The notes under the pieces: model-generated | What the model saw: the letters and a program-made list of their open reading frames with translations, nothing else | What the model was told of the DNA's origin: nothing | Database searches by the model: none | Translations under genes and position numbers: made by a program | Source of the DNA: WHSW01 sp963846565 | Lineage (GTDB): Bacteria; Actinomycetota; Thermoleophilia; Solirubrobacterales; 70-9 | Assembly (NCBI GenBank): GCA_963846565.1 | Contig: CAWJWL010000003.1 | Coordinates: 186,001 to 250,000 of the forward strand | Reading direction: 5' to 3' | DNA length: 64,000 nt | Part shown: positions 17,056-25,411 of the stretch, in pieces | Numbering within the stretch: the first letter of the stretch is position 1 | Layout of the letters: every line of letters begins with the position of its first letter

Positions 17056-19460
17056 CAGCCACGCAGCGCGAGCGGCTCGACCTGCCGGTCGAGGGAATGA
17101 CCTGCGCCTCGTGCGCCGGCCGGATCGAGCGCAACCTCAACGGGCTCGACGGAGTCGAGGCGAGCGTCAACTTCGCCACCGAGCGCGCCACGGTCACCTT
17201 CGACCCCGGTCGGGTCGAGACGGAAGAGCTCTTCGGCGCGGTCGAGGCGGCCGGTTACCGGGCGAGCCTGCCGGCGACGCCGAACTCCGGAGCAGAAGCT
17301 GCGCCGGAAGAGGAGGAGAGCGAGGGGGAGCTGCGCTCGTTGCGAACGCGCCTGATCGTCTCCGCCGTTCTCACGGTGCCGGTGGTAGCGCTCGCGATGA
17401 TCCCGGCGCTCCAGTTCGACTACTGGCAGTGGCTCAGCCTCCAGCTCGCGACCCCGGTCGTCTTCTGGGGCGGCTGGCACTTCCACCGCGTGGCCTGGCA
17501 GAACCTCCGCCACGGCGCGGCGACGATGGACACCTTGATCTCGCTCGGCACGATCACCGCCTGGGCCTGGTCGGTCGTCGCCCTGTTCTTCCTCGGCGCC
17601 GGCGAGCCCGACATGCGGATGAGCTTCCAGCTGATTCCGGACCAGGGCGCGGGCACCGAGGAGATCTACTTCGAGGTCGCGACGGTTATGACCACCTTCA
17701 TCCTCGCGGGCCGCTACTTCGAGGCGAGGGCGAAGCGCCGCGCGGGAGCCGCGCTGCGCTCCCTGCTCGAGCTCGGCGCGAAGGAGGTCTCCTTGCTCGA
17801 GCCGGACGGCTCGGAGCGGCAGATCGCGATCGACGAGCTCGAGGTCGGCCACCTCTTCGTCGTCCGCCCCGGCGAGAAGATCGCCACCGACGGCGAGGTC
17901 GCCGAGGGTCGCTCGGCCGTCGATCAGTCACTGATCACAGGCGAGTCGGTACCGGTCGAGGTCGGCCCCGGCGACGCGGTCACCGGCGCGACCGTCAACG
18001 CCGGCGGGCGACTCGTCGTTCGCGCCGACCGGGTCGGCGCCGAGACCGCCCTCGCCCAGATCGGCCGCATCGTCACCGAGGCGCAGGCCGGCAAGGCCGA
18101 CGTCCAGCGGCTCGCCGACCGCGTTTCCGCGATCTTCGTCCCGATCGTGATCGGGCTCGCCGCCGGCACGCTCGGCTTCTGGCTCGGCGCCGACGTCTCG
18201 ACCGCCTACGCCTTTACCGCCGCGGTCGCGGTCCTGATCATCGCTTGCCCCTGCGCCCTCGGCCTCGCCACGCCGACCGCACTCCTGGTCGGCTCCGGCC
18301 GCGGCGCCCAGCTCGGCCTCCTGATCAAGGGACCAGACGTGCTCGAGTCCACGCGCCGCGTCGACACGATCGTGCTCGACAAGACCGGCACCGTGACCAC
18401 CGGGAAGATGAGCCTCCAGGGCATCGTCACGGCCGACGGCGTCGAAGAGGAGGACGCGCTGCGGGCGATCGGCACGCTCGAGAGCGCCTCCGAGCACCCG
18501 ATCGCCGGCGCGATCGCCGCTGCCGCACGCGAGCGATTCGGCACGCTCGACGCCGTGGTGAATTTCGGAAATCACGAGGGCCTGGGGGTCGAGGGTATGG
18601 TCGGCGGCCGCCTCGCGGTTGCGGGACGGCGCGGGCTGCTCGAGGACTGGCGCTTCACCGTTCCGGACCCGCTGGCGGCGGCGCTCGCCGAGGCGGAGCG
18701 AAATGGGCAGACCGCTATCGCGGCCGGCTGGGACGGGCGCATGACCGCGATCTTCATCGTCGCCGACACGGTGAAGCCGAGCTCGGCCGCTGCGATCGAG
18801 CGGCTACGCGGGCTCGGGCTGCACCCGATCCTCCTCACCGGGGACAACACGGCGACGGCGCAGAGCGTCGCCGCCGGCGTCGGCATCGACGAGGTGATCG
18901 CCGAGGTCCTGCCGGCCGACAAGGCGGCCGTGATCGAGCGGCTTCAGGCCGAGGGCCGGGTCGTGGCGATGGTCGGAGACGGCGTCAACGACGCGCCGGC
19001 GCTCGCCCGCGCCGACCTCGGCCTGGCGATCGGCACCGGGACCGACGTCGCGATCGAGGCCTCCGACCTGACCCTGGTCTCGGGCGAGCTAAGCGCGGCC
19101 GCCGACGCGATCAGCCTCTCCCGGCGGACGCTCGCGACGATCAAGGTGAACCTGTTCTGGGCGTTCGCCTACAACATCGCCGCGCTTCCGCTCGCCGCCA
19201 CCGGCTACCTGAACCCGATCGTCGCCGGGGCGGCGATGGCCTTCTCGAGCATCTTCGTCGTCGGCAACTCGCTGCGGCTGCGCCGCTTCGAGCCCGGCGC
19301 CGGGCGCCGCTCAGGCGACGCAGAGCCGCAGGTCGCGGCTGCGCTCGACGCGCCGTCGCTCCCCGCCGCCGACCACTGCCACGCGCACGCCCACGGTGAC
19401 GTCGGCGCCCCGCGCCCCGCGCAGCGAGACGGAGACCCGGCGGCGTCCGACCACGCGTGA
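17052..19460 (+). CDS. copA: Copper-exporting P1B-type ATPase
   Basis: 802 residues. The N-terminal heavy-metal domain carries GMTCASC (Cys18, Cys21). The membrane metal site is IACPCALG (Cys399-Pro-Cys401), which with the downstream motifs is the Cu+ (CopA) pattern. The phosphorylation site is DKTGTVTT (Asp443), and TGES, GDGVNDAPAL and the SEHPIAGAI nucleotide-domain motif are present. The C-terminus is unusual: after the final helix it carries about 60 extra residues with HCHAHAHGD and SDHA, a possible cytosolic metal-binding tail. Its last 150 bp run opposite the 3' end of the xylanase gene. It pumps Cu+ out of the cytoplasm (family) and is controlled by the operator at 16137 (inference). 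Confidence 0.95.
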   Translation: MTATQRERLDLPVEGMTCASCAGRIERNLNGLDGVEASVNFATERATVTFDPGRVETEELFGAVEAAGYRASLPATPNSGAEAAPEEEESEGELRSLRTRLIVSAVLTVPVVALAMIPALQFDYWQWLSLQLATPVVFWGGWHFHRVAWQNLRHGAATMDTLISLGTITAWAWSVVALFFLGAGEPDMRMSFQLIPDQGAGTEEIYFEVATVMTTFILAGRYFEARAKRRAGAALRSLLELGAKEVSLLEPDGSERQIAIDELEVGHLFVVRPGEKIATDGEVAEGRSAVDQSLITGESVPVEVGPGDAVTGATVNAGGRLVVRADRVGAETALAQIGRIVTEAQAGKADVQRLADRVSAIFVPIVIGLAAGTLGFWLGADVSTAYAFTAAVAVLIIACPCALGLATPTALLVGSGRGAQLGLLIKGPDVLESTRRVDTIVLDKTGTVTTGKMSLQGIVTADGVEEEDALRAIGTLESASEHPIAGAIAAAARERFGTLDAVVNFGNHEGLGVEGMVGGRLAVAGRRGLLEDWRFTVPDPLAAALAEAERNGQTAIAAGWDGRMTAIFIVADTVKPSSAAAIERLRGLGLHPILLTGDNTATAQSVAAGVGIDEVIAEVLPADKAAVIERLQAEGRVVAMVGDGVNDAPALARADLGLAIGTGTDVAIEASDLTLVSGELSAAADAISLSRRTLATIKVNLFWAFAYNIAALPLAATGYLNPIVAGAAMAFSSIFVVGNSLRLRRFEPGAGRRSGDAEPQVAAALDAPSLPAADHCHAHAHGDVGAPRPAQRDGDPAASDHA

Positions 19461-20795
19461 GCGCGCGCGGCTCCCGTTGACGCTGGCGCGGACGCCAACC
19501 ACCCGCGCTCCGCGGCCGATCGTGAAGCTGAAGTCCTTGCGGCGCCGCTCCCGGCACGGTGCCGCCGGGGCGGCCGCCAGCTCCGCCTGGAGCGCGCTCG
19601 CCGCCGGCTTCGGCGCAAGCGTCGAGTCGAACGGGGTCGCCTGCGCGAGCGCCCCGCCGGTGAGCCCGGTCCACCAGGTGTAGCGGTCGGCGAGGCCCCA
19701 GACGATGTAGGTCTCACACGCGGGGTCGGCGATGCAGGATCGCGCCGAGGCCGCGAACGCGTTCGCCTGGTGGGCGAGGCTCACCGGGTCGGCGGTCGGT
19801 GGGATCGGCACGTCGGCTTCAGTGATCGCCCACTCGAGCCCGAGGTCGCCGACCCAGGAGGTCAGGTTGCCGTAGTCGGAGGGAACCACATTCGCCATGT
19901 GCGCCTGGAAGCCGACGCCGTCCAGGGAGACTCCGTTGGCGACCAGCCGCTCGACCAGCGCTTCGAACGCGGCGCACTTGACCACCGCCGAGCATGGAGC
20001 AGAGCCGCTCGCCCCGACCGTCGGCATCGGCACCGGATCGCCGTCGTCGAACCCGGCGATCGCCTCCGCCCCGGCCATCAGCCCCGTGTCGAAGTACTCG
20101 TTCACGTAGAGGTCGACGTCTGGCCCAGCCGCGCGCCGGGCGAAGCGGAAGGCATGCTCGATGTAGTCGTCGCCGATCCAGCGCTGCCAGAGGTTGTCGC
20201 GGCGACTGCCGTCGTTGTCGATCGGCTCGTTGACGACGTCCCACTCGGTGACGAGGCCGGGGAACTTGCGGCGGAAGTGCCCCACAACCGTCTCGATGTG
20301 GTCGCGAAGAAGATCGATCGCCTCCTCGCGGGTCGGCTCGAGCGCGCGCAGCCACGCCGGCATCTCCGCGTGCCAGATGAGGACGTGGCCGCGCATCCTC
20401 ATCGCCTGCGAGCGCGCCCAGCGGGCGAGCCGGTCGGCGCGGGTGAAGTCATAGCGGTCGGGTTCGGGATGGAGCACGGCCCATTTCGCCTCGTTCTCGA
20501 ACGTGATCGTGTTCACCTGAGCCGCGAGGAGATCCGCGTAGGGCGCGTCGTCGAGATGCTTGGACTGTGCCGCGGAGCCGAAGCGGATCCCGGCGCGATC
20601 GGCCTCCTTGCGGAGGTCGACGCTCGCGCCCTGCGCGGCACCGGTAGCGGCGAACCCGCACGCAGCGAAAACGGCCAGGAGGCTGCCGGTTATCCGCGTC
20701 TTCGCGGTTGGTAGCGTGCGCGATGTGCGAGTAGAGTGCGCGTCGAGATGACTCAGGTCGCTGAATGGATTCGCGACTCGGAGCTGCTCAGACAT
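19311..20795 (-). CDS. Secreted GH10 endo-beta-1,4-xylanase
   Basis: 494 residues. After a long charged n-region, a signal peptide (SLLAVFAACGFAATGAAQGA) is followed by a GH10 barrel: FGSAAQSKHL, ITFENEAKW, MRGHVLIWHAEMPAWL, WDVVNEPI (acid/base Glu190), FQAHM and AITEADVPIP (nucleophile Glu326), then ETYIVWGLADRYTWW. A basic beta-rich C-terminal domain (about 90 residues) follows the barrel. The only usual start in frame before the signal peptide is ATG 20795, which overlaps the divergent HD gene by 48 bp. A non-ATG start nearer the signal peptide was not found. The 3' end overlaps copA by 150 bp. Confidence 0.88.
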   Translation of the reverse strand: MSEQLRVANPFSDLSHLDAHSTRTSRTLPTAKTRITGSLLAVFAACGFAATGAAQGASVDLRKEADRAGIRFGSAAQSKHLDDAPYADLLAAQVNTITFENEAKWAVLHPEPDRYDFTRADRLARWARSQAMRMRGHVLIWHAEMPAWLRALEPTREEAIDLLRDHIETVVGHFRRKFPGLVTEWDVVNEPIDNDGSRRDNLWQRWIGDDYIEHAFRFARRAAGPDVDLYVNEYFDTGLMAGAEAIAGFDDGDPVPMPTVGASGSAPCSAVVKCAAFEALVERLVANGVSLDGVGFQAHMANVVPSDYGNLTSWVGDLGLEWAITEADVPIPPTADPVSLAHQANAFAASARSCIADPACETYIVWGLADRYTWWTGLTGGALAQATPFDSTLAPKPAASALQAELAAAPAAPCRERRRKDFSFTIGRGARVVGVRASVNGSRARSRVVGRRRVSVSLRGARGADVTVGVRVAVVGGGERRRVERSRDLRLCVA

Positions 20796-21353
20796 GCCTA
20801 CGGCCTCGCCGCGCGGGCGCACGCGGAGCAGCTGCGCGCGACCGACCGGACGCCCTTCCTCGACCATGTCGCCGAGGTGGCCACGATCCTTCACGAATCC
20901 GGCGCGGACGAGTCGCTCGTCGCCGTCGGACTCCTCCACGACTCCGTCGAGCGCGGGACGCTCGGGGAACTGGAGCTTCGCGAGCAGGTTGATGGCGAGA
21001 CCGCCGCGCTGGTCTTCGCCCTCAGCGAGGACGAGACGATCACGGATTTCGACCAGCGCAAGGCGGCGCTGCGCGAGCAGGTTCGCGGGGCAGGCCCGAA
21101 GGCGGCGACCGTGTTCGCGGCCGACAAGCTCTCCGACATCCGCGGGCTGCGGCGCGGCATGAGGCGGTTCGAGGAATCGATCGAGCAGTCGATGGGCACG
21201 TCGGTCGAAAGCATGGCGTCTCACTACGCCGAGAGCGTCACCGTGGTCGAGGAGAGCGAGCCGGGCTGCTCCCTGCTCCCTGCCCTGCGGCGCGAGCTCG
21301 ACGAGCTCGCCCGCCTCGGCGCCCAGTGGCGCGTCGCCGAAGCCGCCGGCTAG
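20748..21353 (+). CDS. HD-domain hydrolase (RelA/SpoT-type)
   Basis: 201 residues resembling the HD hydrolase half of RelA/SpoT proteins: RTPFLDHVAEVA (His40), VGLLHDSVERG (His64, Asp65) and AADKLSDIRGLRRG (the late Asp). Small proteins of this group hydrolyse (p)ppGpp or related nucleotides; the substrate here is not known. I chose ATG 20748 (TQVAEWIRDSELL) over the GTG at 20736. It is divergent from and overlaps the start of the xylanase gene, so the promoters must lie within each other's coding regions. Confidence 0.8.
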   Translation: MTQVAEWIRDSELLRHAYGLAARAHAEQLRATDRTPFLDHVAEVATILHESGADESLVAVGLLHDSVERGTLGELELREQVDGETAALVFALSEDETITDFDQRKAALREQVRGAGPKAATVFAADKLSDIRGLRRGMRRFEESIEQSMGTSVESMASHYAESVTVVEESEPGCSLLPALRRELDELARLGAQWRVAEAAG

Positions 21354-21364
21354 CGAGGGCGACC

Positions 21365-21853
21365 TCACTCGAGCTCCACGAGCTCGAACTCGACGTTCCC
21401 CCCGGCGGCGCGCATCAGGCCCATCGAGCGAGTCGGCGCGCGACGGCGTTCGGTCGGGCTCCCCGGGTTGAAGATCTGAAAGCCGTCGCGCCGCTCGTGA
21501 AGCGGCATGTGGCTGTGGCCGAAGATCGCAGCGTCCGCGTCGGGGAACCGCGCCGCAAGGCGCTGCAGGCGGCCGTCGCGGGGTCCGGCATCGTGGATGA
21601 CGGCGATCGTTGCGCCGCTCCGCTCGAGCAGGAGTTCCGCGGGGAGCCCGGCCCGCAGCGCCGCACTGTCGACGTTCCCGTGCACAGCGTGGACCGGCGG
21701 GCCGATGGCCTCCAGCCTCCGCAGCTCGTCCTCGGTCGAGACGTCGCCGGCATGGATGACCGCGTCGGCGGAGCTGATGAGCTCGACGCACCGCTCCGGG
21801 AGCCGGCGACTCCCGCGCGGCAGGTGGGTGTCGGAGATGACCGCGATCAGCAC
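21365..21853 (-). CDS. YfcE/MJ0936-type metallophosphoesterase
   Basis: 162 residues with every metal-binding motif of the small phosphodiesterase family: ISDTHLP, HAGDV, HGNVD, VIHDAG and FGHSHMP. These enzymes use two metal ions to cleave phosphodiesters; the physiological substrate is usually unknown. It converges on the HD-hydrolase gene, with 11 bp between the stops. The start is ATG 21853. Confidence 0.9.
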   Translation of the reverse strand: MLIAVISDTHLPRGSRRLPERCVELISSADAVIHAGDVSTEDELRRLEAIGPPVHAVHGNVDSAALRAGLPAELLLERSGATIAVIHDAGPRDGRLQRLAARFPDADAAIFGHSHMPLHERRDGFQIFNPGSPTERRRAPTRSMGLMRAAGGNVEFELVELE

Positions 21854-21927
21854 CGACGCATGATCGCGCCCGCTCGGTGGCGGCGCAATCGCCGTTACTG
21901 ACGCGACCCGCGGGGTAGAACGTCCTC

Positions 21928-22926
21928 ATGCTTCGCCTGCCGCACCCCGCGGGCCCGATCACGGCGTCGCTGTTCGATTTCCTCCGTGGCTCGACGACCG
22001 AGATCTCCGAGCCGCGCGACGGCGTCGACCCGCTCGATGATCGTGACCTCCAGCTCGCCCTCTACGTTGCCAACGAGCTCCATTACGGCGGCGTCGAGGG
22101 GGTCGCGGACGAGCTCGAGTGGCATCCGTCGGTGGAGGCGCTGCGAACGCGGCTCGAGCGACCGATGCTCGACTACCTCCTCGCAACCGCGCAGCCGCGT
22201 GCGGCGGCAGCGCCGGCCGAGGTCCCCGAGACGATCTTCGAGCTCGTGGCGGCCGACGACTCTCCCCCGCTCTCCCGGTACCTCGAGACGCGTGCGGATC
22301 TCGAGCAGTTCCGGGAGTTCGTCATCCACCGCTCCGCGTATCAGCTCAAGGAGGCCGACCCCCACACGTTCGCGATTCCTCGGATCAGCGGACCGGCGAA
22401 GGCCGCGATGGTCGAGATCCAGGCCGACGAGTACGGCGGGGGCGACGCTCCGAGAATGCATTCCGAGTTGTTCGCGAAGACGATGCGCGAGCTCGGCCTC
22501 GACGACACCCCGGGCGCATACGTCGCCCGTCTTCCCGCGAGCACCCTGGCAACGGTCAACCTGATCACGCTGTTCGGGCTCAAGCGGCGCTGGCGCGGAG
22601 CTCTCGTCGGTCACCTCGCCGGCTTCGAGATCACCTCTCCCGGGCCGAACCGCCGCTACGCCAACGGGCTCAGAAGGCTCGGCCTCGACCCCGCGGCGAC
22701 CGAGTTCTACGACGAGCACGTCGAGGCGGACTCCGTGCACGAGAACATCGCCGCCTACGACCTCGCCGGCGGCCTCGCCCGCCAGGAGCCCGCGCTCGCC
22801 GGTCAGATCGTCTTCGGCCTCGAGGCGCTCCTGCACTGCGAGGGGCGCTTCGCCGGGCACATCCTCGACTCCTTCGAGACGGGCCGGAGCTCGCTCGTCG
22901 GCGCCTCGGCGGTTGCGGCGGCATGA
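21928..22926 (+). CDS. Iron-containing redox enzyme, haem-oxygenase-like diiron fold
   Basis: 332 residues of the haem-oxygenase-like diiron oxidase (HDO) superfamily. Likely ligands: Glu130 and His134 (EFVIH), Glu168 in QADEYGGG, His178 and the Asp/Glu/His cluster at 262-271 (DEHVEADSVHE). Family members (UndA, SznF and others) oxidise or cleave small substrates with O2; the substrate of this subgroup is unknown. It is followed by a convergent CDGSH iron-sulfur protein gene and then a carboxylate-amine ligase. I recall the same grouping in other actinomycetes. Confidence 0.8.
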   Translation: MLRLPHPAGPITASLFDFLRGSTTEISEPRDGVDPLDDRDLQLALYVANELHYGGVEGVADELEWHPSVEALRTRLERPMLDYLLATAQPRAAAAPAEVPETIFELVAADDSPPLSRYLETRADLEQFREFVIHRSAYQLKEADPHTFAIPRISGPAKAAMVEIQADEYGGGDAPRMHSELFAKTMRELGLDDTPGAYVARLPASTLATVNLITLFGLKRRWRGALVGHLAGFEITSPGPNRRYANGLRRLGLDPAATEFYDEHVEADSVHENIAAYDLAGGLARQEPALAGQIVFGLEALLHCEGRFAGHILDSFETGRSSLVGASAVAAA

Positions 22927-22948
22927 GCGGGGCAGGCCCGCAGCGGCG

Positions 22949-23164
22949 TCAGCGCAGCGGTTGATCGGGACTCAGGCCCGGCGCCTTGAACCCGATCGCC
23001 TTATGGGTGCCGTCGCAAAACGGCTTCGTCTGCGATCCGCCGCAGCGGCAGAGCGCGATCGTCTTGCGCCTGGCGCCGATCACCTCGCCGTCGGCGTCGG
23101 TGACGGCGAACGATCCGCGGACGAGGTACGGGCCATCCGGATAGGGCGTGATCCTGGCATCCAT
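22949..23164 (-). CDS. CDGSH iron-sulfur domain protein
   Basis: 71 residues with the mitoNEET-type [2Fe-2S] motif CRCGGSQTKPFCDGTHK (three Cys and one His ligand). It is a soluble single-domain version with no membrane helix. It lies 22 bp from the convergent stop of the diiron oxidase and 23 bp from the divergent start of the ligase. A role as electron donor or iron-sulfur partner for the diiron enzyme is plausible but inferred. Confidence 0.92.
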   Translation of the reverse strand: MDARITPYPDGPYLVRGSFAVTDADGEVIGARRKTIALCRCGGSQTKPFCDGTHKAIGFKAPGLSPDQPLR

Positions 23165-23187
23165 GGCGGCTCACTACCCCGTTTCGG

Positions 23188-24366
23188 ATGCGGGAAGCCG
23201 GATTGCGGCGCGTGAGCTCCGCCGCCGAGGTCCGGGCGAGCTTCGATCGGGCCACGGCGGGCTCCGTCGGCGCCGAGGAAGAGCTGATGCTGCTGCACCC
23301 CGGGGACCTCCAGCCGATGCCCGCGAGCCCGCGCGCACTCGAGCTCCTCGACGGGGATCCGCGCTTCAAGCCCGAGCTCCCGGCGACCCAGATCGAGTCG
23401 ATGACGGCGCCGTGCGGGACGATCGGCGAGCTCGCCGCCTCGCTTGCGGCCGGGCGCCGCGAGCTCGCCTCGCGCCTCGCGGGCGAACTCGAGCTCGCCG
23501 CCTCCGGCGTCCACCCGACGGCCGCAGGCGAAAGCGACGTCAGCGCCGGCGAGGACTACGAGGCGGCAGTTCGCCGCTACGGCGAGCGGGTCTTGCGCCG
23601 TCAGGTCGTCTTCGCGCTGCAGATTCACGTTGCCCCCGGGTCTGCGGATGCGGCGCTCGCGGTCTACAACGCGCTTCGCTCCTACCTGCCCGACGTTGCG
23701 GCCCTCGCGGCGAACGCCCCATACTTCGGCGGGGAAGACACCGGACTCGCGTCGGTGCGGCCGCAGATCTCCCAGCTGCTCCCCCGCCAGGGCGTGCCGC
23801 CGGCGCTCGCGAGCTGGGAGGAGTACGCCGCGGCGATCGACTGGGCCCTCGCGGGGCCGGTGATCGCGACTCGCGGCAACTGGTGGTGGGAGCTCCGGCC
23901 CCACCCGGACTTCGGAACGCTCGAGCTGCGGGCGCCCGACGCCCAGACAACGGTCGCGGAAGCGGCGGCGATCGCAGCGCTGACGCAGTGCCTGGTGCTG
24001 TCGCTCCTCGAGCGCCACGAGGGCGGCGAGTCGCTGCCCGTCCACCCGTCCTGGCGAATCGCCGAGAACCGCTGGCTCGCGGCCCGCGACGGCGTCGCCG
24101 CGGAGCTCGCGGATCTCGACACCGGCGCCCTGCGGCCCCTGGGAGACCGGATCGGAGCACTCGTCGCGCAGCTCTTACCGGTTGCCGAGCGCCTCGGCTG
24201 CGTCTCCGAGTTGGAGGACGCCCGCCGCCTCGCGGCGCGAAACGGCGCCGCGAGACAGCGTGAGGTCGTCGAGGAAGCGGGTCTCGCGGCCCTCCCGGGC
24301 TGGCTTCGGAGTCGCTTCCTCGAGGGGACCGAGCCTCAGCCCGGGTCCGGGGCTTCCGAGCCCTGA
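23188..24366 (+). CDS. YbdK-type carboxylate-amine (glutamate-cysteine) ligase
   Basis: 392 residues of the GCS2 family: GAEEELMLL near the N-terminus (ATP/Glu-site acidic triplet), ALQIHVAPG, NWWWELRPHPDFGTLELRAPDAQTT and PSWRIAENRWLAARDG are typical. Members ligate glutamate to an amine, often with weak gamma-glutamyl-cysteine activity. Actinomycetes of the mycothiol type may use it otherwise. The start is ATG 23188; a GTG at 23212 is possible. The last 31 bp overlap the convergent small acidic gene. Confidence 0.88.
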   Translation: MREAGLRRVSSAAEVRASFDRATAGSVGAEEELMLLHPGDLQPMPASPRALELLDGDPRFKPELPATQIESMTAPCGTIGELAASLAAGRRELASRLAGELELAASGVHPTAAGESDVSAGEDYEAAVRRYGERVLRRQVVFALQIHVAPGSADAALAVYNALRSYLPDVAALAANAPYFGGEDTGLASVRPQISQLLPRQGVPPALASWEEYAAAIDWALAGPVIATRGNWWWELRPHPDFGTLELRAPDAQTTVAEAAAIAALTQCLVLSLLERHEGGESLPVHPSWRIAENRWLAARDGVAAELADLDTGALRPLGDRIGALVAQLLPVAERLGCVSELEDARRLAARNGAARQREVVEEAGLAALPGWLRSRFLEGTEPQPGSGASEP

Positions 24367-24524
24367 TCGCCGGAGTCCGAGCCCTCATCCGGGGTTGCCG
24401 GCACGTCTTCGGCGACGTCACCCTCGCTGGGCGCGCCCTCGTCGGGCGGACTCGACGGGGCGGGATCGCCGCTCGGCGGTGCCTCGTCCTCACCGGTTCC
24501 AGTGGTCTCTACCTGTTCCTCCAT
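24336..24524 (-). CDS. Small acidic, disordered protein
   Basis: 62 residues, almost entirely Asp, Glu, Pro, Ser, Gly and Ala (EDEAPPSGDPAPSSPPDEG), so it should be intrinsically disordered and strongly negative. ATG 24524 has a good site (GGAGAGGCACCA). No homologous family is recognised. Its 3' end overlaps the ligase gene by 31 bp on the other strand. The role is unknown. Confidence 0.6.
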   Translation of the reverse strand: MEEQVETTGTGEDEAPPSGDPAPSSPPDEGAPSEGDVAEDVPATPDEGSDSGDQGSEAPDPG

Positions 24525-24551
24525 TGGTGCCTCTCCACGCGTTGGTGCAAT

Positions 24552-24647
24552 GTGGTCATCGCCTACCCGCCTCGGGCCGCGCAAACGCCCGTCTCGATCA
24601 CGTTCGGGCTCGTCAACGTCCCGATCAAGCTCTACACCGGGCGTTAA
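24552..24647 (+). pseudogene. N-terminal remnant of a Ku (DNA end-binding) gene
   Basis: A GTG-initiated frame of 31 codons reads PVSITFGLVNVPIKLYTGR and stops at TAA 24645. ISFGLVNVPVKLY is the hallmark start of bacterial Ku, the non-homologous end-joining protein. Nothing Ku-like follows; the frame runs straight into the 3' end of the TetR gene on the other strand. It is best read as what is left of a truncated ku gene. No LigD is in the window. Confidence 0.6.
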
Positions 24648-25324
24648 GCCGGATCGAGCGATCCGACCCGGCGAGCGCCGACGGTCGCGAGCGCGCTCTC
24701 GACACAGCCCTGGACGACGGCTTCCGCCTCGAGCCCGAACAACTGCGGCGCCTCTCCCTCGCCGCGTCGCATGCCGACGCGAATTCGCGCCAGGTGCATG
24801 GCGCCGAGCATCTGGGTCCAGAGCAGGTTGGCGGTGAAGTCTGGGTCGGCGACCTCGAACTCACCCGCCGCGCTCCCGCGCCGGAGAACGTCGGCGAGAA
24901 TCCCGATCGACTCCGCCATGCCGTGCCCGAGCCGCAGCCATACCGACTCGGAGACGATCGCGCTGAGCTCCATCGCCGGTCGTCGCATGATCGCCAGCGA
25001 GCTGTCGAGGAAGGCCGGGTAGCGCGCGCAGAAGCGCGCGAACTCCTCGCCGATTCGCACCAGGCGCCGGGTGGAATCGTCGCACTCGTCGATCTGACCG
25101 CGAAGGGCGCCCTCCAGCTCGTCCAGATAGTCGGTCACGGTGAGCACGAAAAGCTCCTCCTTCGAGGAGAACTGCCGGTAGATCAGCCCTCGAGCGATAC
25201 CGACCGACTTCGCGATCTCCTCAACCGGCGCATCGGCGAAGCCGCGCTCGTCGAAGAGCCTGCGGGTCGCGGCGACGAGCTCGCGCTCGCGGCTCTCGCG
25301 CAACGGGATCGCGGGCTCCGCCAT
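24644..25324 (-). CDS. TetR-family repressor
   Basis: 226 residues. The N-terminal HTH (ELVAATRRLFDERGFADAPVEEIAKSVGIARGLIYRQFSSKEEL) is classic TetR; the C-terminal ligand domain is unassigned. It is divergent from the reductase/desaturase pair across an 87-bp gap that holds a perfect 8-bp inverted repeat over a TTGACA. It probably represses that operon in response to an acyl-CoA or fatty acid, like other desaturase-linked TetR proteins (inference). Its stop lies at the Ku remnant. Confidence 0.92.
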   Translation of the reverse strand: MAEPAIPLRESRERELVAATRRLFDERGFADAPVEEIAKSVGIARGLIYRQFSSKEELFVLTVTDYLDELEGALRGQIDECDDSTRRLVRIGEEFARFCARYPAFLDSSLAIMRRPAMELSAIVSESVWLRLGHGMAESIGILADVLRRGSAAGEFEVADPDFTANLLWTQMLGAMHLARIRVGMRRGEGEAPQLFGLEAEAVVQGCVESALATVGARRVGSLDPA

Positions 25325-25364
25325 AAGGGCCGGTTACCCCCGATCGACAGCGTTCACGCGTTTT

Positions 25365-25393
25365 TGAGAACGGCGGGTTGACAGGCGTTCTCA
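25365..25393. promoter_or_regulatory. Probable TetR operator over a -35 element
   Basis: TGAGAACG (25365-25372) and CGTTCTCA (25386-25393) are perfect inverted copies with a 13-nt spacer. The spacer contains TTGACA (25378-25383), a consensus -35. A repressor bound here would block transcription of the reductase and desaturase genes. The site lies 18 bp before the reductase ATG; no good -10 is obvious, so the promoter call is weaker than the operator call. Confidence 0.65.
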
Positions 25394-25411
25394 CCGGGTA
25401 AGCGCGCGGCG

